DNA of 64,000 nucleotides from Trebonia sp963777905 (GTDB taxonomy: Bacteria > Actinomycetota > Actinomycetes > Streptosporangiales > Streptosporangiaceae). Under the pieces are notes generated by a model. That model did no database searches, was not told where the DNA came from, and was given only the letters and a program-made list of their open reading frames with translations. Of this stretch, positions 8,235 to 17,265 are shown piece by piece (position 1 is the first letter of the stretch; each line of letters starts with the position of its first letter). Where the stretch lies: positions 78,653 through 142,652 of the forward strand of contig CAVZSM010000038.1 of assembly GCA_963777905.1 (NCBI GenBank). Direction: 5' to 3'. Made by a program: the position numbers and the translations under genes.

Positions 8235-8275
8235 CCCTGCCGACAACCCGGCTCGGGGTGCTTTGCTTAGGCGCT

Positions 8276-9970
8276 ATGGGTCGTCCGAGTCTTTTCGACT
8301 ACATCATCGTCGGCGGCGGGTCGGCCGGCAGCGCCCTGGCGAACCGCTTGTCAGCGGACGCCACCACCAGAGTGCTCGTGCTCGAGGCGGGCCGGTCCGA
8401 TTACGCCTGGGATCCGTTCATCCACATGCCGGGCGCGCTCACCTTTCCGATCGGCTCCCGGTTCTATGACTGGCAGTACGAGAGCGAGCCGGAGCCGTTC
8501 CTGAACGACCGCCGGATCTACCATGCCCGCGGCAAGGTGCTCGGCGGGTCGAGCAGCATCAACGGGATGATCTTCCAGCGCGGCAACCCGCTGGACTACG
8601 AGCGGTGGGCGGCCGACCCTGGCATGGCGGACTGGGACTACGCGCACTGCCTGCCGTACTTCAAGCGGATGGAGAACTGCCTGGCCGCGGAGGACACGCA
8701 GGACGAGGCCTTCCGCGGGTCTTCAGGGCCGCTCGTTCTCGAGCGCGGCCCGGCCGACAATCCGCTGTTTCAGGCCTTCTTTATCGCGGTGCAGCAGGCC
8801 GGGTACCCCCTCACGAGCGACGTGAACGGGTACCGGCAGGAGGGGTTCGCCGCCTTCGACAGGAACATTCACCGCGGCCGCCGGCTGTCCGCGGCGCGCG
8901 CTTACCTGCACCCGGTCATGGACCGGCCGAACCTGCGGGTCGAGACCCGGGTGCAGGCCACCAGGATCCTCTTCGACGGGACGCGCGCGACCGGGGTGGA
9001 GTTCGCGCCGCTCGGCGCGACGGGGGCGCCTGGTTCCCGCCGCCAGGCACACGGCGGCGAGGTGATCGTGTGCGCCGGGGCGTTCGGCTCGCCGCAGTTG
9101 CTGCAGCTTTCCGGGGTGGGCAGCGCGACAGAACTGTCCGCGCTCGGCATCCCGGTCGTGGCAGACCTGCCGGGTGTCGGCGAGAACATGCAGGACCACC
9201 TGGAGGTGTACATCCAGTACGGGTCCAAGCTGCCGGTGTCGGTGGCACCCGCGCTCAAGTGGCGCAACCGGCCCCGGGTGGCCGCCGAGTGGTGGCTGCG
9301 CCACTCGGGCCCGGCCGCAACTAACCACTTCGAGGGCGGCGGATTCGCCAGGTCCAACGACTCGGTCGCCTACCCGAACCTGATGTTCCACTTCCTGCCG
9401 ATCGCGGTCCGCTACGACGGGTCCGCCCCGGCCGGCGGGCACGGCTACCAGGTGCACATCGGGCCGATGTACTCCGACTCGCGCGGCACGGTCAAGATCG
9501 AGTCCGCGGACCCGTTCGCCAAGCCGGCGCTGCGGTTCAACTACCTGTCCACGCCGACCGACCGGCGAGAGTGGACCGAGGCGATCCAGATCGCCAGGAA
9601 CATCCTGAACCAGTCGGCGTTCGACGAGTTCAACGCCGGGGAACTGTCGCCAGGGCCGTCGGTGGCGACCGAAGAGGAGATCCTCGCGTGGGTCGCGCGG
9701 GACGCGGAGACCGCGCTGCACCCGTCCTGCACCTGCGCGATGGGGACCGGGCCGCTGGCGGTGACCGACCCGGCGTCGCTGCGCGTGCACGGAGTCTCCG
9801 GGCTGCGGGTCGTCGACGCGTCGGCGATGCCGTACGTGACCAACGGCAACATTTACGCCCCGGTGATGATGCTCGCGGAAAAGGCCGCCGACCTGATCAT
9901 GGGCGCCGCCCCGCTGGCCGCGGAACCGATCCCGTTTTACCGGCACCAATCGGAGACGGCGACCGGTTAG
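8276..9970 (+). CDS. GMC family oxidoreductase (choline dehydrogenase-like)
   Basis: A 564-residue FAD enzyme of the glucose-methanol-choline family, which oxidises primary alcohols to aldehydes. The start is I-I-V-G-G-G-S-A-G-S-A-L-A-N-R-L, the nucleotide-binding motif. GMC signature 1 (A-R-G-K-V-L-G-G-S-S-S-I-N-G-M) lies near residue 86, and signature 2 (G-A-F-G-S-P-Q-L-L-Q-L-S-G-V-G) near 265. The catalytic pair is H in H-P-S-C-T-C-A-M-G-T near 482 and N in T-N-G-N near 522. The sequence is closest in style to BetA. The ATG at 8276 is preferred over the GTG at 8258 because the family N terminus starts there. No betaine genes lie nearby, so the substrate is open. Confidence 0.88.
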   Translation: MGRPSLFDYIIVGGGSAGSALANRLSADATTRVLVLEAGRSDYAWDPFIHMPGALTFPIGSRFYDWQYESEPEPFLNDRRIYHARGKVLGGSSSINGMIFQRGNPLDYERWAADPGMADWDYAHCLPYFKRMENCLAAEDTQDEAFRGSSGPLVLERGPADNPLFQAFFIAVQQAGYPLTSDVNGYRQEGFAAFDRNIHRGRRLSAARAYLHPVMDRPNLRVETRVQATRILFDGTRATGVEFAPLGATGAPGSRRQAHGGEVIVCAGAFGSPQLLQLSGVGSATELSALGIPVVADLPGVGENMQDHLEVYIQYGSKLPVSVAPALKWRNRPRVAAEWWLRHSGPAATNHFEGGGFARSNDSVAYPNLMFHFLPIAVRYDGSAPAGGHGYQVHIGPMYSDSRGTVKIESADPFAKPALRFNYLSTPTDRREWTEAIQIARNILNQSAFDEFNAGELSPGPSVATEEEILAWVARDAETALHPSCTCAMGTGPLAVTDPASLRVHGVSGLRVVDASAMPYVTNGNIYAPVMMLAEKAADLIMGAAPLAAEPIPFYRHQSETATG

Positions 9971-10054
9971 CGGGCTTCCCACATGATGGAACCAATGTGA
10001 CAGACGGCACTTTATGTCTGGACAGTGCGGCGGTTATTTCCCCATGATCTTCGC

Positions 10055-11038
10055 ATGACCGCACCCGATGACGACCCGCTGCCTGAGGCGGTATCGCTCG
10101 TCGAGGGCGGGATGCGAGACGGCCTGAAACTGCGTTTGCTCGGCGGCCTCGGGGTGCGTGTGCTCTGCCCGGAATTCCCGCCCCGGCTGCGGCCAGGCCA
10201 GGACATGGACCTGGCGTGCACGGGAAAAGGACGCCGCGACGTCGCCGCTTACCTGGAACGCAGCGGATGCACCGCGGACCGGATGTTCAACAGCCTGAAC
10301 GGCGACCGGCAGATGTACTTCATCGCCCCGTCAGGACGGCCTGTCGACGTCATGGTGGACCGGCTGGTGATGTGCCACACGCTCGATTTCCGGCCGTCAT
10401 TCCGCAATTCTTCGCTCACCCTCGACCCGGCCGATTTGCTGCTGTCCAAGCTGCAGATCTTCGAGCTGAACGCCAAGGACGCGCACGACATCACGCACCT
10501 GCTCGCGGGGGTGCCGGTCGGCACCGCGCAGTCCGGCGGGGCGGACGGCGGCGACGTGATCGACACCGGCCGGTTCGGTGAGGTGCTCGGCGCGGACTGG
10601 GGCTGGTGGCGGACCTGCACAGGGAACCTGGAGAAGCTGCCGGCGCTGATCGCGGAAAACCCCGGGCTGGTCCCGCAGACGGCGCCCTTCGACCCGCTCG
10701 CGCAGGCGGCCCAGCTGCTCGAGTTCGCGAAGTCGGTGCCCAAGGGCGTCAAGTGGCGGCTGCGGGCCAACGTCGGCGATCGCGTGCGGTGGTACGAGCT
10801 TCCAGAAGAGGTAGCGCACTTACGGAAAGCGGCATCCGATGAAGATCTTCTTCGCAACCGACATCCACGGGTCGGAAATCTGCTGGCGCAAGTTCCTCAA
10901 CGCGGCGGCCTTCTACAAGGCCGACCTGGTGGTGCTCGGCGGCGACGTCACCGGCAAGATCATGGTCCCGATCGTGGCCCGCAACGGGTACTGGGAGGTC
11001 ACCATCAGGGGCGAACGGCGCCGCCTGGAGAACCGTGA
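10055..11038 (+). CDS. Nucleotidyltransferase-like (AbiEii-type fold) protein, C terminus doubtful
   Basis: A 327-residue frame. Residues 12-150 look like a minimal nucleotidyltransferase domain: L-L-G-G-L-G-V-R, then D-M-D-L near residue 50 and P-V-D-V-M-V-D near 101, the pattern of AbiEii-type proteins. The middle (A-D-L-L-L-S-K-L-Q-I-F-E-L-N-A-K-D-A-H-D) is also typical of that fold. From about 10839 the frame runs 200 bases into the metallophosphoesterase gene and becomes Arg/Gly-rich shadow sequence. The neighbouring frame ends at TGA 10840-10842, overlapping the next ATG, so a small indel near the 3' end is possible. ATG 10055 is chosen over GTG 10025. Confidence 0.55.
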   Translation: MTAPDDDPLPEAVSLVEGGMRDGLKLRLLGGLGVRVLCPEFPPRLRPGQDMDLACTGKGRRDVAAYLERSGCTADRMFNSLNGDRQMYFIAPSGRPVDVMVDRLVMCHTLDFRPSFRNSSLTLDPADLLLSKLQIFELNAKDAHDITHLLAGVPVGTAQSGGADGGDVIDTGRFGEVLGADWGWWRTCTGNLEKLPALIAENPGLVPQTAPFDPLAQAAQLLEFAKSVPKGVKWRLRANVGDRVRWYELPEEVAHLRKAASDEDLLRNRHPRVGNLLAQVPQRGGLLQGRPGGARRRRHRQDHGPDRGPQRVLGGHHQGRTAPPGEP

Positions 11039-11771
11039 AGCGCTGGAGGCGGCCGCAAAGCAGCTCAGGGACCGCGGCTCCTACCCGGCGATCGTCACAC
11101 CCGATGAGCTGGACGCGCTCGACACCGAGCAGGCCATCGACGAGCGGTTCAACACGGAGATGACCCAGTCCCTGGACCGCTGGCTGGACATGGCGGACGG
11201 CAAGCTGCGCGGCGGCAACATCCCCTGCATCCTGAACGGCGGCAACGACGACATCTTCGAGATCGACCCGATCCTCGAGGCCTCGCCGTGCGTGACGTTC
11301 GCCGAGGGGAAGGTCCTCGATCTGGACGGCTGGTCCATGGTGTCGATGGGCTGGACCAACCCCACCCCGTGGAACACCCACCGCGAGGCGCCGGAGGACG
11401 AGCTCGCGGCGAAGATCGACGCCGTCGCCGGCCAGATTCCCGACCTGAGCCGGACGATCTTCAACTTCCACGCCCCGCCGTACGGCACCGGCCTCGACGA
11501 GGCGCCCGCGCTCGACGCGAATATGCGGCCAACGCACGGCGGCGCGGTCATGAAGCCGGTGGGCTCCACCGCGGTACGGGAAGCGCTGCAGCGGTATCAG
11601 CCGCCGCTTTCCGTGCACGGGCACATTCACGAAAGCCGCGGCGTGGCGCGGGTGGGCCGCACCCTGGCGATGAACCCCGGCAGTTCCTACAGCGACGGCG
11701 TGCTCCAAGCGGCCGTCATCGAATTGAACCAGAAGAAGGGCAAAATCAAGTACGTCCTGGTCAACGGCTAA
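10839..11771 (+). CDS. Calcineurin-like metallophosphoesterase
   Basis: A 310-residue dinuclear metal phosphoesterase. The metal ligands appear in order: D-I-H-G at residues 8-11, G-G-D near 34, N-G-G-N-D near 131, N-F-H-A-P-P near 212 and G-H-I-H near 257. This is the standard D-x-H / G-D / G-N-D / H / G-H-x-H set. It is cytoplasmic with no signal peptide. The start ATG overlaps a TGA in the frame adjacent to the upstream nucleotidyltransferase-like gene, suggesting translational coupling. The substrate (nucleotide, phosphodiester or RNA end) is unknown. The tandem of a nucleotidyltransferase-fold protein with a phosphoesterase hints at a shared nucleotide-processing role. Confidence 0.85.
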   Translation: MKIFFATDIHGSEICWRKFLNAAAFYKADLVVLGGDVTGKIMVPIVARNGYWEVTIRGERRRLENREALEAAAKQLRDRGSYPAIVTPDELDALDTEQAIDERFNTEMTQSLDRWLDMADGKLRGGNIPCILNGGNDDIFEIDPILEASPCVTFAEGKVLDLDGWSMVSMGWTNPTPWNTHREAPEDELAAKIDAVAGQIPDLSRTIFNFHAPPYGTGLDEAPALDANMRPTHGGAVMKPVGSTAVREALQRYQPPLSVHGHIHESRGVARVGRTLAMNPGSSYSDGVLQAAVIELNQKKGKIKYVLVNG

Positions 11772-11856
11772 AAACCGCTATGGCTATGGATAGGGCCTGG
11801 GAGTCATCACACGTACGTTCGGAATAACTGATTTAAAACCCTTTGTAGGAGAACAT

Positions 11857-13473
11857 ATGGCCACCGATGCCCTCGGCGACGAAAAACCTGCGCTTTTCCT
11901 GCGGAACGCTACCGGGCTGGTCCGGGGCTGGTCCGTCCGCGACTCGCTGATCTACGCCTGCCTGTCCACGAACGTGATCACGCTCGGCCTCGTCGAATTC
12001 GCCTATCAGGACGCATTCCCGACCGGGCAGCTGCTCACCGCGGTGCTCATTTCGGGCGTCTGGGTGTCGTTCCTGGTCGTCGCCTATAGCGGCCTCGTCG
12101 TCACGATCCCGCGGGCCGGCGGCGACTACGTCTGGCAGAGCCGGATCCTGTGGAGCGGGCTCGGCTTCGTGATGGCCGCCACCGGGTGGTGGTTCATCTT
12201 GTGGCTGTGGGCGCCGATCTACGGCTCGGTGCTGGCCAATGAGTTCTTCGAGCCGCTGTGGGTAACGTTCAACGACCCGTCGGGGGCGGCCTGGTTCGGC
12301 ACGCACACCGGAACGTTCGTCGTCACGCTGATCACGATCGCGCTGGCCGGCATCCTCGTATCGCTGGGCATGTCGGGGTACGCGAAGGTGCAGAAGTGGT
12401 GTTTCTACGGCGGCCTGCTCGGGTTCGCGATCATCGTGATCATCATGCTGGTCTCCAGCCGTTCGGACTTCATCACGGCGTTCAACACCGAGAGCGCGAA
12501 GCTGTTCGGGATGAAGAACGCGTACGCGGGGACCGTCGCCGCGGCGACGAAGGCCGGCGTCACGCCGCCCGGGTTCGGGTTCACCGGGCCGATCGGGCAG
12601 TCCCTGCTGCTGGTGCCGATGCTGATGTTCTACCTGCTGTGGCCGAACTGGGGCACCACGCTGTACGGCGAGGTGCGCGGCGCGAGCGACTTCAAGCGGG
12701 TGTTCAGCGGCATGTTCTTCGGGCTGTGGCTGACCGTGCTGCTGTCGGTGATCATCCTGGCGCTGTTCGCGAAGACGTTCGGCTACGTCTTCTACCAGGA
12801 CGCCAACGCGACGTGGCTGGCCGGGACCGGGCTGCCGGTCTTCCCCTACCCGGCGATGCTGGTCGGGTGGCTGGTGCACAGCGCCGTGTTCCAGGTGATC
12901 CTGATCTTGCTGATGAGCCTGTGGTTCTTCGGCTGGGTGGGGACGCTGTTCCTGTCCTCCACGCGGGTGATCTTCGCCGCGGCGTTTGACCGGATCCTGC
13001 CGGACGGGGCGGCGCAGGTGTCGGAGAAGCGGCGCGTGCCCGTGTGGTCGCTGGCGCTCATGCTGCTGCCGGCGATCGGGCTGGGCGCGCTGTACTCCTA
13101 TAACTCGTCGTTCCACACCTACACGCTGGACGCGACGCTGGTGATCGCGGTGACGTACCTGTTCAGCGCGATCGCCGTGGTGATTCTGCCGTGGCGCAAG
13201 CCGGATCTGTGGTACGCCTCGCCGGCGTCGCGGCTCAAGCTATTCGGCGTGCCGATCGTGCCGGCCGCCGGACTGGTCACGATCGGGCTGATCGGCTTCT
13301 GCCTGTACGAGTGGCTGTCGAACTCCGCCTACGGGGTCAACAACAACGACTCGCTGATCTACATGGGCGCGATGTACGTGCTCGCGCTGGCGATCTTCCT
13401 CACAGCGCGCACGGTGCGCGCCCGGCAGGGCATCGACCTGTCCCTGATCAACAAGGAGATCCCGGTCGAGTAA
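11857..13473 (+). CDS. APC family amino acid permease
   Basis: A 538-residue integral membrane transporter with about twelve hydrophobic helices. The sequence V-V-T-I-P-R-A-G-G-D-Y-V-W near residue 85 matches the helix-2 region of amino acid-polyamine-cation permeases, and F-F-G-W-V-G-T-L-F-L-S-S-T-R near 360 the helix-8 region. The start is clear: TAGGAG sits seven bases before ATG 11857. The 85 bases upstream are AT-rich and probably carry its promoter. It stands alone between a metallophosphoesterase and a convergent methyltransferase. The substrate is unassigned. Confidence 0.85.
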   Translation: MATDALGDEKPALFLRNATGLVRGWSVRDSLIYACLSTNVITLGLVEFAYQDAFPTGQLLTAVLISGVWVSFLVVAYSGLVVTIPRAGGDYVWQSRILWSGLGFVMAATGWWFILWLWAPIYGSVLANEFFEPLWVTFNDPSGAAWFGTHTGTFVVTLITIALAGILVSLGMSGYAKVQKWCFYGGLLGFAIIVIIMLVSSRSDFITAFNTESAKLFGMKNAYAGTVAAATKAGVTPPGFGFTGPIGQSLLLVPMLMFYLLWPNWGTTLYGEVRGASDFKRVFSGMFFGLWLTVLLSVIILALFAKTFGYVFYQDANATWLAGTGLPVFPYPAMLVGWLVHSAVFQVILILLMSLWFFGWVGTLFLSSTRVIFAAAFDRILPDGAAQVSEKRRVPVWSLALMLLPAIGLGALYSYNSSFHTYTLDATLVIAVTYLFSAIAVVILPWRKPDLWYASPASRLKLFGVPIVPAAGLVTIGLIGFCLYEWLSNSAYGVNNNDSLIYMGAMYVLALAIFLTARTVRARQGIDLSLINKEIPVE

Positions 13474-13503
13474 GCGCGGGGCGCGGGGCACGGGCCGGCT
13501 CGG

Positions 13504-14283
13504 CTAGGCGCGGCGGAGGACGAGGATCATCCGCCACGCGGCCGGGTCGGCCAGCCCCGTGCTGTCATCGAAGTCGCCGTAGCTGGCCGCGACCGTGAAG
13601 CTGCCGTCGAGGCGGAGCGCGGCGGTCAGCTCGGTCGCGGTCCAGAACCGGTTGGGCACCACGTCGCCGACCGCGCGGACCGTCCCGTCCGCGTCGTGAG
13701 CGGTGATGCTCATGTGTTCCCTGGTGATCTGCGTCACGGGGTCGATCCGGTCCTGGCCGCCGCCCCACCGCACCTCGGCGCGGACGCCTCCCTGATCGAC
13801 CGTCCACTCGCTGCTCGTCCGCGGGACCGGCGCGAAGTAGTCGGCTGGGTGCGCGAGCTCGGCGATGTAGAGCCCGCCGGGCCGCAGGTGCGCCGAAACG
13901 GCGGCCAGGTGGGCCAGCAGGTCGTCGAGGGTGAACAGGTGGCAGAGCGAGTTCAGCATGGTGATCGCGAGATCGAAGCGGTCCGGGAGCTTGAAGTCCC
14001 GCATGTCCGCCTCGGCCACGCCGAGGTCAAGCCCCGCGCCCTCGGCCCGCGCCGCCGCGAACCCGCACATCGCGGCGGACTTATCGAGCGCCGTGGCGCG
14101 CAGCCCGCGGCGGGCGAGTTCAAGGGCGTGTTCGGCCGGGCCGGCGGCGAGTTCGAGGACCGACTGGACCTGTTCTCGCGAGTGCTCGCCGCACCAGGCA
14201 AGCAGCGCGGTAACCTCGGCCGGGACGTCGCGATAGGCGCAGGCGAGCTGGTACAGCTCGGGTTCGTCGTAAATGCCGCTCAC
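13504..14283 (-). CDS. SAM-dependent class I methyltransferase
   Basis: A 259-residue Rossmann-fold methyltransferase. Motif I is V-L-E-L-A-A-G-P-A-E-H near residue 42. The acidic end of strand 2 is A-L-D-K-S, motif post-I is A-D-M-R-D-F, and motif IV is F-D-L-A-I-T-M-L-N-S-L-C-H-L. This resembles small-molecule methyltransferases of the Methyltransf_25 group. It is convergent with the APC permease (30-base gap). Its start region faces the unknown gene at 14503 across 219 bases that should hold divergent promoters. The acceptor is unknown. Confidence 0.82.
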   Translation of the reverse strand: MSGIYDEPELYQLACAYRDVPAEVTALLAWCGEHSREQVQSVLELAAGPAEHALELARRGLRATALDKSAAMCGFAAARAEGAGLDLGVAEADMRDFKLPDRFDLAITMLNSLCHLFTLDDLLAHLAAVSAHLRPGGLYIAELAHPADYFAPVPRTSSEWTVDQGGVRAEVRWGGGQDRIDPVTQITREHMSITAHDADGTVRAVGDVVPNRFWTATELTAALRLDGSFTVAASYGDFDDSTGLADPAAWRMILVLRRA

Positions 14284-14502
14284 CCGAGCAATGATGCCCG
14301 AAGGCGCCAGGGGCGGCGTACGTTCCCCGCCTTTAACCGGCGGCCGCCTGCTCTGGCCCGGCGCTCGGAGCGGTCGGTATCCGGCAGGCCTGCGTGTACT
14401 GATATATCACGATATGACCGTTAGTCGTGCACGACCGTCACATCACCTGCCAAATCAGCAACGCGTCTACCCTGAGGGATCCTCGTGGGGCAGACTGGCC
14501 GC

Positions 14503-15891
14503 ATGATGACTGAGGCGGAGGCACTTCAGACGCTCGCTCGCGAGGACCCGGCGGTAGCCGAGGACGCGAAGGCCGCGCTCCGCTGGCTGACATCAGGCGG
14601 CGGCCTTGAGGTGATCTCGCTGCTGCGCTTGCAGGAGTTCCTGTGGTGCGTGCTGCCGACGAGCTGGCCGGCGTCATCAAGTGGCCACATCGCGGTGGCA
14701 AAGGCACTGGCCAGGCTGCTCACGCTGGCCGGCATGGAGCGCTACGGGGACGTCTGCGCTTCCGAGCAGACCGAGCGGATCATCGCCGCCTACGCCGAAG
14801 GCCACGACCCCGGCGTCGCCGCCTACTCCAAGGCACTCGCCACCTCGCACGCCGCGCCGCCCGACACCGACCTGCTCGCCTGGAGCTCTGCGATGGGCCA
14901 GCAGGAGCGCGCCGCCTACGACGCCTGCGCCGCCGCGATCGAGCTCGCGGTGGTCGCCGGAGACCTGCGGGTCGGCGTCAGCGGCTGGAAGACCAAGCGC
15001 GCCGGGCTCGTCGAGCGCTGGCTGACCAGGCCCACCAGGGAACCCGGTACCGACACCTGGCTCAGCAGGATCAGCGCCGAACGCATCGACGAGTGGGCCC
15101 ACGGACACCCTGGCGAGCGCGCCCAGATGGCCCGGCGGGTGGTGCCGCGGCTGCTCGAGCCGCCGGTGCTACCCGGCGAGCCGCTGCCGACCCTTCGCTG
15201 GCTGCTGCACCACGCCGACGCCGGCCTGCGGCTGACCGCACGGCACTACATCGCGCCGGCGCTGGTTGGCGAGGCGGCCGGGATGTTCGGCTGGGGCACC
15301 ACGCCCGTCGGCACGGCCGGCGGCGCGAACGGCGGCGCGAACGGTCCGGGCACCGCGAGCGCCGCGAGCACCGCGGGCAAGCGGCACCAGGAACTCGACG
15401 TGTACCCGCTGCACACCCTGCGCGGGCTCGCCCAGCACGAGATGGGCGCGGTGCGGCGCAGCGGCACCAGCCTGGTGCTGACCAAGACCGGCCGGCTGAT
15501 GGCCGACGACGCCGCGGTGCGCTGGCACATCGGGACCGCCGCGCTGATCGGGCCTGACGACGGCCCCGATCCCGACTTCACGGTCGCCGTCAGGGAGGCG
15601 GCCCTGCTGATCACCACGCTGCACGACGGGCCGGTCGGCTACGAGGAGCTGACCAGCAGGCTGACGGAGCTGCACGCGGCCGAAGGGTGGACGTCCCGGT
15701 CGGGCAGCAGCCTGGCCGGCGCGATCCGCGCCGAGGTACACGTGCTCAGGCACCGGCTGCGCGCCCTGCAGCTGCTCGACGAGCCGATGGCCGCGGGACC
15801 GCTGGGCCTCGCGCTGACCGGCACCGGGACGGCCGCCGCGCTGTCGGCGCTGCTCGCCAGGGCACTGCGCCCGCGCCGTCACCAGCAGTAA
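14503..15891 (+). CDS. Conserved actinobacterial protein of unknown function
   Basis: A 462-residue soluble protein that I do not recognise. It starts at tandem ATG codons (14503, 14506). The N-terminal 250 residues look alpha-helical, with Ala/Leu-rich helices and no membrane segment. A Gly/Ala/Thr-rich linker at about 268-292 contains a G-G-A-N-G-G-A-N-G repeat. The C-terminal 170 residues look like a mixed alpha/beta domain, possibly a winged helix (residues R-S-G-T-S-L-V-L-T-K-T-G-R-L-M). The 3' end abuts pobA convergently with 8 bases between stops. No function can be assigned. Confidence 0.6.
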   Translation: MMTEAEALQTLAREDPAVAEDAKAALRWLTSGGGLEVISLLRLQEFLWCVLPTSWPASSSGHIAVAKALARLLTLAGMERYGDVCASEQTERIIAAYAEGHDPGVAAYSKALATSHAAPPDTDLLAWSSAMGQQERAAYDACAAAIELAVVAGDLRVGVSGWKTKRAGLVERWLTRPTREPGTDTWLSRISAERIDEWAHGHPGERAQMARRVVPRLLEPPVLPGEPLPTLRWLLHHADAGLRLTARHYIAPALVGEAAGMFGWGTTPVGTAGGANGGANGPGTASAASTAGKRHQELDVYPLHTLRGLAQHEMGAVRRSGTSLVLTKTGRLMADDAAVRWHIGTAALIGPDDGPDPDFTVAVREAALLITTLHDGPVGYEELTSRLTELHAAEGWTSRSGSSLAGAIRAEVHVLRHRLRALQLLDEPMAAGPLGLALTGTGTAAALSALLARALRPRRHQQ

Positions 15892-15899
15892 CAGGCTCG

Positions 15900-17093
15900 T
15901 CAGAGCTCGAAGCGGACGGGTTCGTAGCCGGAGTAGTTCTCGGCCAGCGACAGCGCCGCGGCGCGGGAGGACGTGACGTAGCTGAGCTGGGCCAGCTGGA
16001 GCTGCGACTCGAACGCGTCCGAGCCCGGGGTGACGTGCAGCATCGAGGTCATCCACCAGGAGAAGTGGGTGCACCGCCAGACCCTGCGCAGGCAGGTGTC
16101 GGAGTAGGCGTCGGCCAGCTTCCACGACCCCTCTTTCAGCAGCGCGCGGAGCGCGTTCGCCAGCACCACCACGTCGGACAGCGCGAGGTTGAGGCCCTTG
16201 GCGCCGGTCGGCGGCACGATGTGCGCCGCGTCCCCGGCGAGGAACAGCCGGCCGTGCCGCATCGGCGCGGCGACGAAGCTGCGCATCGCGGTGACCGACT
16301 TGTCGGTGATCGGTCCCTCGGACACCGACCACCCGTCCAGCGCGAACCGCTTCTGCAGCTCGGCCCAGATCCGGTCGTCCGGCCACCGGTCGAGCGACTC
16401 GTCGGGCGCCACCTGCAGGTACAGCCGGGAGACCTCGGGTGAGCGCATGGAGTACAGCGCGAAGCCGTCGGCGTGCCTTGAGTAGATGAGCTCGTCGGTC
16501 GACGGCGCGGCGTTGGCCAGGATCCCCAGCCACGCGTATGGATAGGTCCGCTCCGACACCTGCAGGTCCGGGATGAGCGGCCGGCACACGCCGTGGAACC
16601 CGTCGCAGCCCGCGATCACGTCACACGAGACCTCGTGCGCGACGCCCGACGAGTCCGTGTAGGACAGCACCGGGTGGTCCGACGTCACGCCGGATACGGA
16701 AACGTCGGAGCAGGAGAACTCGATCGCTCCCCCGTCCGCCAGCCGGGCCGCGATCAGGTCCTTGACGATCTCAGTCTGCGCGTAGACCGTCACCCACCGC
16801 CCGTCGGTCAGCTCACGGAAGTTCAAGTGGTGGCGCTCGCCAAGGAACTGCAGGTAAATCCCGTCGTGCTCAATGCCCTCCGCGTCCAGCCGCTTCCCGA
16901 GCCCCACCGAGCGCAGCAGTTCCACCGTCCCGGCCTCAAGCAGCCCGGCGCGCTGACGGGCCTCGCAGTACGCCCGCGTCCTGTTCTCGACCACGACGGA
17001 ATCCACCCCGGCCAGCGCCAGCAGATGGGAAAGGAGCAAGCCAGCAGGGCCGGCCCCGACTATTCCGACTTGAGTACGCGAAGTGACAGGCAT
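15900..17093 (-). CDS. pobA: 4-hydroxybenzoate 3-monooxygenase
   Basis: A 397-residue FAD monooxygenase converting 4-hydroxybenzoate to protocatechuate with NAD(P)H and oxygen. Motifs are V-G-I-V-G-A-G-P-A-G-L-L-L at the start, C-E-A-R-Q-R-A-G-L-L-E near residue 40 (the PobA sequence holding the active-site loop), D-G-F-H-G near 163, and L-F-L-A-G-D-A-A-H-I-V-P-P-T-G-A-K-G-L-N near 283. The ATG at 17093-17091 is chosen for AAGGGG ten bases upstream and because the family starts with this Rossmann strand; a longer frame from 17126 lacks support. A divergent IclR gene of the PobR/PcaR class lies 172 bases away and probably activates it. No protocatechuate ring-cleavage genes are in the window. 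Confidence 0.92.
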   Translation of the reverse strand: MPVTSRTQVGIVGAGPAGLLLSHLLALAGVDSVVVENRTRAYCEARQRAGLLEAGTVELLRSVGLGKRLDAEGIEHDGIYLQFLGERHHLNFRELTDGRWVTVYAQTEIVKDLIAARLADGGAIEFSCSDVSVSGVTSDHPVLSYTDSSGVAHEVSCDVIAGCDGFHGVCRPLIPDLQVSERTYPYAWLGILANAAPSTDELIYSRHADGFALYSMRSPEVSRLYLQVAPDESLDRWPDDRIWAELQKRFALDGWSVSEGPITDKSVTAMRSFVAAPMRHGRLFLAGDAAHIVPPTGAKGLNLALSDVVVLANALRALLKEGSWKLADAYSDTCLRRVWRCTHFSWWMTSMLHVTPGSDAFESQLQLAQLSYVTSSRAAALSLAENYSGYEPVRFEL

Positions 17094-17265
17094 GTGACTG
17101 AAACCCCTTAAGTCCGTGCTACGCACGATAGTTCAGCAAGCGAACAGGCAAGCTGCTGTCTACGATTGTTATCATCTGGCAAATCACGCCACCACCGACG
17201 CCCCGCCCAGCGCCCGTGCGGCACGTCTGACCAGGGAGCGCCGCCGGGGCAGCGGGAGGCTGAGC
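17094..17265. promoter_or_regulatory. Divergent pobA-iclR control region
   Basis: The interval between the divergent starts holds an inverted repeat GTTC-N7-GAAC (17131-17145) close to the pobA start, followed by AT-rich TTGTTATCATCTGGCAAA near 17166. IclR-class regulators of aromatic catabolism usually bind such intergenic sites. Assignment is by position only. Confidence 0.45.

Noticed and set aside
10055..11771. AbiE-type toxin-antitoxin module
   Set aside because: The fold resembles AbiEii, but the partner is a metallophosphoesterase and no AbiEi-type HTH antitoxin gene is present.
11833..13116. Long antisense frame (427 codons) opposite the APC permease
   Set aside because: It is His/Gln/Arg-rich shadow sequence typical of the strand opposite GC-rich genes; the plus-strand permease has family motifs and a ribosome site.
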